Shown here: positions 15,264 to 22,164 of the stretch, in pieces
How positions within the stretch are numbered: the stretch's first letter is position 1
Layout: each line of letters starts with the position of its first letter
DNA from: Bacillota bacterium
Lineage (GTDB): Bacteria > Bacillota > Clostridia > Oscillospirales > Oscillospiraceae
Assembly (NCBI GenBank): GCA_028719885.1
Contig: JAQYLT010000069.1
Coordinates: forward strand, 1-49,596
DNA: 49,596 nt
Direction of reading: 5' to 3'
Notes under the pieces: generated by a model
Told to the model about the DNA's origin: nothing
What the model saw: the letters and a program-made list of their open reading frames with translations, nothing else
The model's database searches: none
Translations under genes and position numbers: made by a program

Positions 15264-15576
15264 GTAGGTTCACCCTTTCCCGTATGACGGTATCCCGGAA
15301 GCTGCGGTCACTTTCTGTGAGATTATTCTGCATGACAGAACGAACCGTAATCAGATCAATGTCTTTATGGAATATTTCTTCCAGATCGCAGTACAGCGCT
15401 CCCAACGCAAGCAGAGAGGTTAAATTGGTTCCCGCAGTGTCCACCAGGAAATCCAGATCACTTTCTTCCGTTGCTTCCCCTCTGGCATAAGAGCCAAACA
15501 AATACATAGCGGGGATGTTGTACTTTTGAATGACCGGGCAGACACATTTTTTAATCTCATCCAGCGTGTAAATCAT
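15250..15576 (-). CDS. mntA: MNT-domain antitoxin nucleotidyltransferase, MntA-like
   Basis: A 108-residue minimal nucleotidyltransferase. GSYARGEATEESDLDFLVD (about residues 28-46) is the GSX10DXD catalytic motif, and the third acidic residue is likely in KDIDLITV. In the known HepT/MntA pair it neutralises the toxin by adding AMP units to the toxin tyrosine. I chose the ATG at 15576 because AGGAGG lies 7 nt upstream; the ATG at 15582 directly abuts that site. It comes first in the two-gene unit, which suits an antitoxin. Confidence 0.88.
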   Translation of the reverse strand: MIYTLDEIKKCVCPVIQKYNIPAMYLFGSYARGEATEESDLDFLVDTAGTNLTSLLALGALYCDLEEIFHKDIDLITVRSVMQNNLTESDRSFRDTVIRERVNLHDVA

Positions 15577-15688
15577 GAACATCCCTCCTTTGTTTTTACG
15601 ATACTTAGTCGTTCGCGAATTTCAGGGATTTCGTCAAAATAATGCTATCTTGACTCATATCTGAGCCCTCGCTTTTCAGATAATAGAT

Positions 15689-15778
15689 AAGAGATAACAG
15701 ATAAAAGAGAATAGTACAGAAACGCCCCGAACCGCGGCAAAACATCTATCATCTATTCCCTATTATCTATTATCTCTT
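15689..15778. repeat. Low-complexity GATAA-rich inverted repeat
   Basis: A 26-nt arm at 15689-15714 (AAGAGATAACAGATAAAAGA plus GAATAG) pairs with 15753-15778 at 23 of 26 positions, around a GC-rich 38-nt loop. Each arm is made of GATAA/TATC units. It lies between the mntA upstream region and the tRNA gene; 15583-15802 holds no gene. Confidence 0.65.
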
Positions 15779-15802
15779 AACAGAACCCCAAGGGGGCATT
15801 TC

Positions 15803-15876
15803 TGGAGCAGGATACGGGAATCGAACCCGCCTCTGTGGCTTGGGAAGCGACCATTCTACCAATGAACTAATCCTGC
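15803..15876 (-). tRNA. tRNA-Gly, anticodon CCC
   Basis: The reverse strand folds as a tRNA: acceptor GCAGGAT with ATCCTGC, D-arm GTTCATTGGTAGAAT, anticodon loop TTCCCAA giving CCC, T-arm CGGGTTCGATTCCCG, encoded CCA end. The anticodon stem GTCGC/GCCAC has one C-C mismatch. The CCA end is present in the gene (15803-15805). Confidence 0.88.
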
Positions 15877-15953
15877 GTTTTTGGTTTGAAGTCATTATAA
15901 CAGATGTCAATCAAAAATTCAACCGTTTTTTGTCGGGATGGAAAAAATGTTTT

Positions 15954-16237
15954 GTGCATGTCGGTTTGATTCAGCAAATTGGAATTTGGCGGTATGATGA
16001 ACGGGATGCCTTTCGGCGTGTGCGTAGGGAACGGATTTATCCGCTCCGAAACGCCGGTGAACATCCGAGGCTCGTTGAACAGGAAATGGTCCGGCAACAC
16101 CGTAGGGCTTATCCAACATTTTTCCATTCAATATACCCCTAATAAAACGTTACCGCGGCGGAACGGATAAATCCGTTCCCTACGAACACATACCGACAAA
16201 TTCCAATTTGGCAGCAGGCTGAGGCAAACCGATGATC
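15954..16237. repeat. Hairpin-ended repeat with outer inverted repeat (long form)
   Basis: Outer arms: GTGCATGTCGGTTTGATTCAGC and AAATTGGAATTTGGCGGTAT on the left, CATACCGACAAATTCC and AATTTGGCAGC with GAGGCAAACCGATG on the right. Inner hairpins are at 16023-16048 (CGTAGGGAACGGATTTATCC) and 16159-16184 (ending CCCTACG). A CGTAGGGCTTAT fragment at 16101 and CCATTCAATATACCCC at 16123 lie between them. The interval 15877-16248 contains no gene. Confidence 0.82.
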
Positions 16238-16248
16238 CCAAAATGTTT

Positions 16249-17358
16249 TTACCCCTGGGGGGCAGCGGCATACAGGCCCTCCAATTGCTCCAGCCGCTCC
16301 CGGGTATCCACATCCAGGAGCTCCTTTTCATCAGCCACCGGCAGCAGGTGAACTCTCTCCGGATGCCCCGCCGCCACGTAACTGCCGCCCTTTCCCTCCG
16401 GCAGGGTGCTCAGCTCCGGATAATCCCGGGCGGGAAACAGGATGGGCGCGCCGGGGACATTCCCGAATCCGGGGCGGACAATGGCATCGGGCAGGTTTTG
16501 CCCCAGCAGGATCAGTGCCATCACCGTGTCTCTGGACAAAAGGGGCTGGTCCGCCGGGCAGAACAGGCAGTGGTCCGCCGGGGCAGCCGCTTCCAGACCC
16601 AGCCGCAGGGCATCGTTCCGGTGGGGCTGGCTGTGGAGCAGCACCTCCACCCCCTGCTCCCGGCAGTATGCCGCCGCTTCCTGGCTGCGGGTGACCACCA
16701 GACGGCGCCGGAACAGTCCCCGGGTTGCCTCCAAGGTCCAGCCCAGCATGGGTTTCCCGGCAAAGGGAGCCAGCAGCTTGCTGCCGCCAAAGCGTTTTCC
16801 CATGCCGGAGGCCATGATGACGCAGGCCGAATCGCCAAAGGGGCTGTCCGTATCCACCACGAAGGCATCCTCCCGCTCCAGCAGGGAAAGGAGGAACGGG
16901 TGATCCTGCTTGCGAACCACGGCAATGACCCGCTTGCAGTCCAACAAACGCAGCAGCCCCTGCCGGTATTCTCCAAAGGAGAGCTCCAAATAGCCGATTT
17001 CATCCAGGGAAATCCATTCGCCCTCCCATTGGATGCACCGCTTCAGCGCCGGAATGCCCAATGCGGCAAAGCCATACACCGCGGGCATCATTTTTTGATC
17101 CTTTCCGGGCAGGGCCGCATGGAAGATGCCGATCTGGATCTGCCGCCCGGTGGTATTCTCCCGCAGGTATACCGCCTTGCCCGGCTCCGCCCAGGTGGTA
17201 ATTCCGGGCAGCTTGCCCCCTGCCAGGGAGGTGAGCAGTCTGGTCTTACCGCTGCTGCGGCTCCCGGTGATCAGCAGGTGCCGCTTCCCGCTGCTGCGGA
17301 AAGAATTCCAGATACAGTCTTTGGTTAGCTGCCACGCAGGCATCCCGGTATGCTCCAT
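16249..17358 (-). CDS. THEP1-type NTPase fused to MocA-like molybdenum cofactor nucleotidyltransferase
   Basis: A 369-residue two-domain protein. Residues 1-170 are a P-loop NTPase of the THEP1 type: Walker A GSRSSGKT (32-39), Walker B SLDEIGYLEL (about 113-122) and KRVIAVVRKQDHPF. From about residue 180 a nucleotidyltransferase follows: IMASGMGKRFGGSKLL is the nucleotide-binding LAxGxSxRxGxxK motif and CPADQPLLS the metal-binding DQP motif of MocA/MobA enzymes, which attach CMP or GMP to molybdopterin. It ends the importer operon and is near a molybdenum hydroxylase, so it probably matures that enzyme's cofactor. GGAG lies 4 nt before the ATG at 17358. It overlaps the ModE-like gene by 113 nt in another frame. 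The fusion is unusual to me. Confidence 0.82.
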   Translation of the reverse strand: MEHTGMPAWQLTKDCIWNSFRSSGKRHLLITGSRSSGKTRLLTSLAGGKLPGITTWAEPGKAVYLRENTTGRQIQIGIFHAALPGKDQKMMPAVYGFAALGIPALKRCIQWEGEWISLDEIGYLELSFGEYRQGLLRLLDCKRVIAVVRKQDHPFLLSLLEREDAFVVDTDSPFGDSACVIMASGMGKRFGGSKLLAPFAGKPMLGWTLEATRGLFRRRLVVTRSQEAAAYCREQGVEVLLHSQPHRNDALRLGLEAAAPADHCLFCPADQPLLSRDTVMALILLGQNLPDAIVRPGFGNVPGAPILFPARDYPELSTLPEGKGGSYVAAGHPERVHLLPVADEKELLDVDTRERLEQLEGLYAAAPQG

Positions 17359-17626
17359 AGCGCTCCATCCACTCCTTTCCCGCCTCCGTCAGGCAGCTTC
17401 CGCCTCCGCTGGCGCCTCCGGCAGATCGCCGGGTCAAGGGGAAGCCCAGCACCTCCTCCGCCCGCTTGAGCAGTTTCATGGCCTTGGAGTAGGCCATGCC
17501 CATCTCCATGGCGGCAGCACGGAGGGAGCCGGTGCGCTCCACCCCCAGCAGCAGCCGGTAAGGCCCCTCGCCAAAGAATTTTTCCCGGCTGTCATCCACA
17601 AATATGATTTTCGTCAACGCTTCCAT
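17246..17626 (-). CDS. ModE-like winged-helix regulator (DNA-binding domain only)
   Basis: A 126-residue protein matching the N-terminal DNA-binding domain of ModE: FGEGPYRLLLGVERTGSLRA, AAMEMGMAYSKAMKLLKRAE, then GFPLTRRSAGGASGGGSCLT. The family senses molybdate, but the C-terminal TOBE/Mop molybdate-binding domains are missing, as in many clostridial members. I place the start at 17626 because GGGGAGG lies 6 nt upstream; ATGs at 17632 and 17641 are alternatives. It lies between the importer ATPase and the cofactor gene. A ModE-like operator lies upstream of the importer operon at 20382-20405, suggesting autoregulation. Confidence 0.82.
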   Translation of the reverse strand: MEALTKIIFVDDSREKFFGEGPYRLLLGVERTGSLRAAAMEMGMAYSKAMKLLKRAEEVLGFPLTRRSAGGASGGGSCLTEAGKEWMERYGAYRDACVAANQRLYLEFFPQQREAAPADHREPQQR

Positions 17627-17651
17627 GGCCATCCTCCCCATTGCTGTTTTC

Positions 17652-18431
17652 CTATTTCAGCAGTACCAGCTGATGCAGTCCCTGACGGTTTTCCGCCCGG
17701 ATCAGGGTCAGGCCGCCATACAGGCCAATGAGCTTTTCCTCCATGCTTTCCAGGCTGTCCTGCTTTGGGCAGATTTCCCCCAGCAGCTTTCCTCCGCCCA
17801 GGAGCAGCAGCCGGTCACAGCAGTTGAGGGCCAGCTGGGGGTCGTGGAGGGTGACCAGTGCGCCGCAATGTCCCCCCAGGCAGCGCCGCAGCTGCGAGAG
17901 CATCCGGTAGCGTCCGCCAAAATCCAGGGCGCTTTCCGGCTCGTCCAAAAGCAGCAGCCGGGCCTGGGAAACCAGGGTCCTTGCCAGCATGCACAGCTGC
18001 CTCTGCCCCTGACTCAGGGTCTGGTAATTCTCCTCCTCCCGGCCTGCCAAGCCAACCTCGCGGAGGGCCCGGCGCGCCTGCTGCTTCATATCCTGCGAGG
18101 GATATTCCAGCAGCCCCAGCCGGGGATTAAAGCCCATGAGCACCACATCCAAAGCGCTCAGGTCGATGGAAATGCCGCTTTGCTGAGGGATGTAGCTCAC
18201 CTGCCTGGCCAGGGCCCGGGGGGAAAGGCTGCGGCTGTCCGTCCCACCAACAAGGCAGCTTCCGCCATGGGGCACAATGCCGCAGATGCTTTTCAGCAGG
18301 GTGGTTTTCCCGCTGCCGTTTTCCCCCAGGATGCCCACCAGCTCCCCCGGCATCAGGGAAAAGGACACCCCTTGCAGCACCTCTTTCCCGCCATAGCCGG
18401 CGGTGAGCTGCCTGACTTCCAGGATACTCAT
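17652..18431 (-). CDS. ABC importer ATPase, FecE/MolC type (probable molybdate or tungstate uptake)
   Basis: A 259-residue ATPase of the siderophore/cobalamin/MolC importer class. Walker A GENGSGKTT is near residue 36, Q-loop SYIPQQSG near 80, signature LSQGQRQL near 135 and Walker B LLLLDEPESALD near 160; the H-loop is TLHDPQLA. The start at 18431 has AGGAAG 5 nt upstream and overlaps the permease stop by 4 nt. The class normally carries iron chelates or cobalamin, but the ModE-like and MocA-like genes directly downstream favour molybdate or tungstate, as in the Haemophilus MolABC system. That substrate call is an inference from neighbours. Confidence 0.82.
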   Translation of the reverse strand: MSILEVRQLTAGYGGKEVLQGVSFSLMPGELVGILGENGSGKTTLLKSICGIVPHGGSCLVGGTDSRSLSPRALARQVSYIPQQSGISIDLSALDVVLMGFNPRLGLLEYPSQDMKQQARRALREVGLAGREEENYQTLSQGQRQLCMLARTLVSQARLLLLDEPESALDFGGRYRMLSQLRRCLGGHCGALVTLHDPQLALNCCDRLLLLGGGKLLGEICPKQDSLESMEEKLIGLYGGLTLIRAENRQGLHQLVLLK

Positions 18432-19408
18432 GCTTCCTTCCTCCTGCCCACCACCAGGTACAGCAGCGCCGGAGCACCCAGCAGGCTGGTGAAAATGCTC
18501 ACCGGCAGCTCCCCGGCGGTCACACTCCTGGCCAGAATGTCCGCCCCGCAGAGAAGAATCCCTCCCAGGATCCCCGACAGCAGCAGGGTGCCCGGGCGGT
18601 TGTTCCGGTTCAATAGTCTGGCGCCATGGGGGGCAAGGAGGCCCACAAAGCTCACCAGTCCCGTCAGGCTCACCACCGCAGAAACCGCCAGCGTAGCGGT
18701 GATGAGCACCACCAGCCGCATTTTTCCCACGCTGACCCCCAGCATTCTGGCCTCCCCCTCCTCCGCTGACAGCAGCAGCATCTGCCGGTGCAGGGCAAAG
18801 AGGATGCCGGAGCACGCCAGGCAGAGGAACAGATTCCCCCCTAACCGGTGGGCGCTGATGTCGCTGAGGCTGCCCATCATCCAATATTCGATGGAGGCCA
18901 GCTCCCGCTCCGGGTCCGCCGTCAGCTTCAGGCACATCAGGGCCGTCTGGGCCAGGGCGTGCACGGCGATGCCCGACAGCACGATGGTGCTCTTTTTCCC
19001 GCTCCGGTCCAGGGCGGACAGGGCCAAAGCCGCCGCCACCGCCGTCAGCGCCCCCAAGAAGGCACTGGCCGTCACCGCCGCAGAGGAACCGAGGAACAAA
19101 ATCCCCGCCGCTGCCCCGGCGCTGGCACCGGAGGAAACCCCCACAATGTCCGGAGAGGCCAGGGGATTGCGAAACACCGTTTGAAAGGCGAAACCGGACA
19201 CCCCCAGGGCAAAGCCGCCAATGACGCCCACGCCCACCCGGGGCAGCCGCAGCTGAAAGAACACCTGCCGCTGCATGGCATCCCCTGCCAAAAGCCCCTG
19301 AAATGTCAGGGGATACCGTCCCACAAGCAGTCCGATGGCTGCCAGCAGCAGAAGCAGCCCGCCGGCAGCCAGGGCATTTCGTTTAGCCTTCACCGTAGGA
19401 GAAGCCAT
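18428..19408 (-). CDS. FecCD/BtuC-type ABC importer permease
   Basis: About 326 residues with roughly ten membrane helices. LRLPRVGVGVIGGFALGVSG followed by FQTVFRNPLASPDIVG and GVSSGASAGA are the hallmark stretches of the FecCD family, as is GLVSFVGLLAPHGARLL before the coupling helix. It would form the homodimeric channel for the adjacent ATPase and binding protein. The start codon is uncertain: I use the ATG at 19408 (MASPTVKAKRN), which overlaps the binding-protein stop by 26 nt; an ATG at 19420 or a GTG at 19393 could serve too, and none has a strong ribosome site. Confidence 0.82.
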   Translation of the reverse strand: MASPTVKAKRNALAAGGLLLLLAAIGLLVGRYPLTFQGLLAGDAMQRQVFFQLRLPRVGVGVIGGFALGVSGFAFQTVFRNPLASPDIVGVSSGASAGAAAGILFLGSSAAVTASAFLGALTAVAAALALSALDRSGKKSTIVLSGIAVHALAQTALMCLKLTADPERELASIEYWMMGSLSDISAHRLGGNLFLCLACSGILFALHRQMLLLSAEEGEARMLGVSVGKMRLVVLITATLAVSAVVSLTGLVSFVGLLAPHGARLLNRNNRPGTLLLSGILGGILLCGADILARSVTAGELPVSIFTSLLGAPALLYLVVGRRKEA

Positions 19409-20363
19409 AGAAGGTCTCATAGAAGGATGCAATGATTTCCTCCGCCCGGTCCTCCGGCAGCAAATCGCCATGGAGCCGGGCCGCCAGCCACACGGAGCCC
19501 AGAATGCCGCTGGGCACCGGGCTGTCCCAGGCCTCGGCGTCCCCGGGGAGCTGAAGCACGTTTCCGTTTTTCACCGCGGCGCAGTCCGCCAGATTGGGGT
19601 CCGCCAGCACCTCCTCCACGGTGTAGGAGGCGTCGGAGGCCAGCACGATGTACTCCGGGTTCCAAGCCAGCAGCTGCTCATAGCCGATTTCAGCCCAGTA
19701 GGGATCCGAAAGCTCTGCCGCCACATTTTCGCCCCCTGCCAGCACCATCATATCGGACTGATACATATTGCCACCGGCGGTGGACAGCAGGGCGGAGTTG
19801 CCCGCCATATACACCCGGGGCTTTTCCGCCTCGGCCAAAAGGGTTTCCAGATTTTCCCGCTGACCGGCGATGAAACTCAGCAGCTCCTCCGCCCGCTCCT
19901 GGGTGCCGGTGGCCTGCCCCATCAGAGCGATCATCTGCTCCAGCTGTTCGCCGCTCTCCGGATTCACCAGCAGCGCAGGGATTCCCAGCTGCTCCAGGGT
20001 CTCGGCGGCATTTTTCAGCTTGGCGGGGAGAATCACCAGGTCGGGATTCAGGGCAATGCAGCCCTCCAGGTCGAATTCCTTGGCGGTGCCCACGTTGGGC
20101 AGGTCAATGAGCGTCGGAGCGCTGAGGGAATAGATGGGCCGCTTGTTGGCCTTGGCCTCGATGCCCACCAGCTTGTCCTCCAGGCCCAGGGCAATCAGCG
20201 CACTGCTGGAAATGTAGTAGCCGCTGACGATGCGCTCCGGGGTCTGCTCCAGGGTGACCGTCCGGCCCAGCTGATCGGTGAGGTCCGCCCCCTCCGCCAC
20301 CGCCCAGAGGCCCAGGCTCAGCACCAGGCTCAGGGCCAAAAGCAGGGAAATTAGTTTTTTCAT
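19383..20363 (-). CDS. ABC importer substrate-binding protein, FepB/BtuF/MolA type
   Basis: A 326-residue secreted binding protein. MKKLISLLLALSLVLSLGLW is a signal peptide with cleavage probably after AVA; there is no lipobox cysteine, which is odd for a Gram-positive importer. The mature part starts DLTDQLGRTVTLEQTPERIVSG, the standard opening of this fold, and continues with ALGLEDKLVGIE and ELNPDLVI-like NPDLVILPAKL. AGAGGA lies 7 nt before the ATG at 20363. First gene of the operon binding protein, permease, ATPase, ModE-like, THEP1-MocA. Substrate is inferred as molybdate or tungstate from the operon; iron-chelate or cobalamin cannot be excluded. Confidence 0.83.
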   Translation of the reverse strand: MKKLISLLLALSLVLSLGLWAVAEGADLTDQLGRTVTLEQTPERIVSGYYISSSALIALGLEDKLVGIEAKANKRPIYSLSAPTLIDLPNVGTAKEFDLEGCIALNPDLVILPAKLKNAAETLEQLGIPALLVNPESGEQLEQMIALMGQATGTQERAEELLSFIAGQRENLETLLAEAEKPRVYMAGNSALLSTAGGNMYQSDMMVLAGGENVAAELSDPYWAEIGYEQLLAWNPEYIVLASDASYTVEEVLADPNLADCAAVKNGNVLQLPGDAEAWDSPVPSGILGSVWLAARLHGDLLPEDRAEEIIASFYETFYGFSYGEG

Positions 20364-20381
20364 AGAAGTGTCCTCTCTTTT

Positions 20382-20405
20382 CGTTGTATTTTGGAAAGTA
20401 CAACG
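20382..20405. promoter_or_regulatory. ModE-like operator
   Basis: A perfect 7-bp inverted repeat, CGTTGTA then 10 nt then TACAACG, 24 bp in all. Its length and layout match the Escherichia coli modA operator as I remember it (CGTTATA... to ...ATAACG, 24 bp). It lies just downstream of the -10 box at 20408-20413, over the expected transcript start, where a bound repressor would block transcription. Confidence 0.55.
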
Positions 20406-20407
20406 GA

Positions 20408-20436
20408 AGTATACCATTTCCTATTCCAAAAATCAA
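20408..20436 (-). promoter_or_regulatory. Promoter of the molybdate-type importer operon
   Basis: Reverse strand TTGATT (20431-20436), 17-nt spacer, TATACT (20408-20413). Confidence 0.65.
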
Positions 20437-20503
20437 CCGGGGATGTTATACTGTTTGTGTATACCCTCCCCTGCCAGCTTGTCACAATTAGAAATACACT
20501 TTT

Positions 20504-20734
20504 CGTAGGGAATGCATTTATGCATTCCGCCTGGGTAATGGTTTTACGCCGGTGCGTTGAATGGGAAACTGTTGATTCTTTTCGTAGGGAACGGATTTAT
20601 CCGTTCCACTCCTCTTATTGTTTCAAAATCGGTTGGATAAATGGTAAAACGCCAATCATACGTTCTCTAAAATACCATTCAACGAACTGTGGTGATCATC
20701 GAACCTTTCGGAACGGATGAATCCGTTCCCTACG
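20504..20734. repeat. Hairpin-ended repeat: complete module plus an extra left end
   Basis: A left end (CGTAGGG plus GCATTTATGC palindrome, 20504-20529) and TTGAATGGG are followed by a complete 152-bp module at 20583-20734 nearly identical to 1701-1851. The arrangement copies the left half of the composite at 1622-1929, but the outer right end is missing, so the outer copy is truncated. Confidence 0.8.
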
Positions 20735-20807
20735 CACACGACTGGCGGATATCTTATATCTTAATTAACTTTACGCCCCTTATGCTGCTTGAGGCCGATG
20801 TGCTCAG

Positions 20808-20862
20808 TCGGCCCCTACGGATATCTTTTTTGACAGTCTGGGGGCAAGCCACCCGCCCTACG
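20808..20862. repeat. Degenerate GC-rich repeat end
   Basis: CCCCTACGG at 20812 and GGGGGCAAGCCACCCGCCC then TACG at 20840-20862 match the right end of the copies at 31387-31500 and 40072-40186. No partner left end is seen. The interval 20437-20934 has no gene. Confidence 0.55.
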
Positions 20863-20934
20863 GAAAGCATCTGGTTTTAATTGTAACAAGCTACAACCAT
20901 GGCAGGCTGGGAGTAGCCGAAAAGGAGAAAGAAA

Positions 20935-21702
20935 ATGATAGCCATTCAAAACTATGTCCGGGCGCAGAGCCTGGAGGAAGCCTGGGAGCTGAACCAAAAA
21001 AAGCGGAACCGGGTGATCGGCGGCATGCTCTGGCTGAAAATGGGCCGGGGCAGCGTGAACACCGCCATCGACCTGTGTGATTTGGGTCTGGACACCATCG
21101 AGGAAACTGACGGAGAATTCACCATCGGCGCCATGGTCACCCTGCGGCAGCTGGAGCTCCACCCCGGGCTGAACGCCTACACCCAGGGGGCCATGGCCAA
21201 GGCGGTCAAGGACATTGTGGGAGTCCAGTTCCGGAATATAGCCACCGTGGGCGGCAGCATCTGGGGCCGGTTTGGCTTCTCCGATGTGCTGACGGTGTTT
21301 CTTTCCATGGAGTGCTATGTGAAGCTGCACAAGGGCGGCATCCTCCCCCTGGAGGAATTCGTCAACCGGAAATATGACCGGGACATTCTGGTGGGGCTGA
21401 TCGTGAAAAAGGTCCCCGCCCGGTTCTCCTACCAGGCCATGCGAATCCAGCGGACGGATTTCCCGGTGATCACCTGCGCCCTGTCGGACCTCCACGGGGA
21501 AATCCGGGCCTGTATCGGCGCCCGGCCCAACAAGGCCATGGTCATTCGGGGCAGCCGGGAGCTTTCTCCCGCTGCGTTTGCCGAGGAGGCAGCCCGGCAG
21601 GCGCCCACCGGCAGCAACATCCGGGGCAGCGCCGCCTACCGCAGCCATCTCATCCGGGTGCTGACCCAGCGCGCCCTGGAAGAAATCGGAGGTACAACGT
21701 AA
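20935..21702 (+). CDS. Xanthine-dehydrogenase-family FAD-binding subunit
   Basis: A 255-residue medium subunit of a molybdenum hydroxylase. The N-terminal half is FAD_binding_5, with VIGGMLWLKMGRG and the conserved QFRNIATVGGSIWGRFGFSD near residue 100; the C-terminal half resembles the CO dehydrogenase flavoprotein C domain. It passes electrons between the iron-sulfur subunit and the external acceptor. AAAAGGAG lies 7 nt before the ATG. It overlaps the iron-sulfur subunit gene by one base. Shorter than most XdhB/CoxM proteins (about 280-300) and without the extra cluster-binding insertion of 4-hydroxybenzoyl-CoA reductase. Confidence 0.88.
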   Translation: MIAIQNYVRAQSLEEAWELNQKKRNRVIGGMLWLKMGRGSVNTAIDLCDLGLDTIEETDGEFTIGAMVTLRQLELHPGLNAYTQGAMAKAVKDIVGVQFRNIATVGGSIWGRFGFSDVLTVFLSMECYVKLHKGGILPLEEFVNRKYDRDILVGLIVKKVPARFSYQAMRIQRTDFPVITCALSDLHGEIRACIGARPNKAMVIRGSRELSPAAFAEEAARQAPTGSNIRGSAAYRSHLIRVLTQRALEEIGGTT

Positions 21703-22154
21703 TGGAGATTTCCCTGACCCTCAACGGCAAGCTCATCAAAGACAATATTGACGCCGATCTCCTGCTGATTGACTTTTTAAGAAGCCACGGCTGCTACAGC
21801 GTGAAGCGAGGCTGCGAGACCGCCAACTGCGGCCTGTGCACCGTGCTGATGGACGGCAAGCCCATCCTCTCCTGCTCCATGCTGGCTGCCCGGGCTGCCG
21901 GGCACCAGGTGCAGACCCTGGAGGGGCTGCAGGAAGAGGCAAAGGAATTTGTGGGCTTCATCGCCGACCAGGGCGCCGACCAGTGCGGCTTCTGCAATCC
22001 CGGCTTTGTGATGAACACCATCGCCCTGCTCCGGGAAAACCCCGACCCCACGGATGACGAAATCCGCGCCTACCTGGCGGGGAATCTGTGCCGCTGCTCC
22101 GGCTACGACGGCCAGCTCCGGGGCATTCGGAATTTTCTGAACAGCCGGAAGTAA
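21702..22154 (+). CDS. Xanthine-dehydrogenase-family [2Fe-2S] subunit
   Basis: A 150-residue small subunit with two [2Fe-2S] sites. The plant-type cluster is at GCETANCGLCTVLMDGKPILSC (C38, C43, C46, C58), and the second, buried cluster uses CGFC (about 99-102) and CRCSGY (about 134-137). It carries electrons from the molybdenum site to FAD. Starts with overlap TAATG with the FAD subunit gene, and the molybdenum subunit gene begins 10 nt after its stop, so the three are one operon. Length is normal for the family. Confidence 0.92.
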   Translation: MEISLTLNGKLIKDNIDADLLLIDFLRSHGCYSVKRGCETANCGLCTVLMDGKPILSCSMLAARAAGHQVQTLEGLQEEAKEFVGFIADQGADQCGFCNPGFVMNTIALLRENPDPTDDEIRAYLAGNLCRCSGYDGQLRGIRNFLNSRK

Positions 22155-22164
22155 GGAGGCAGCT

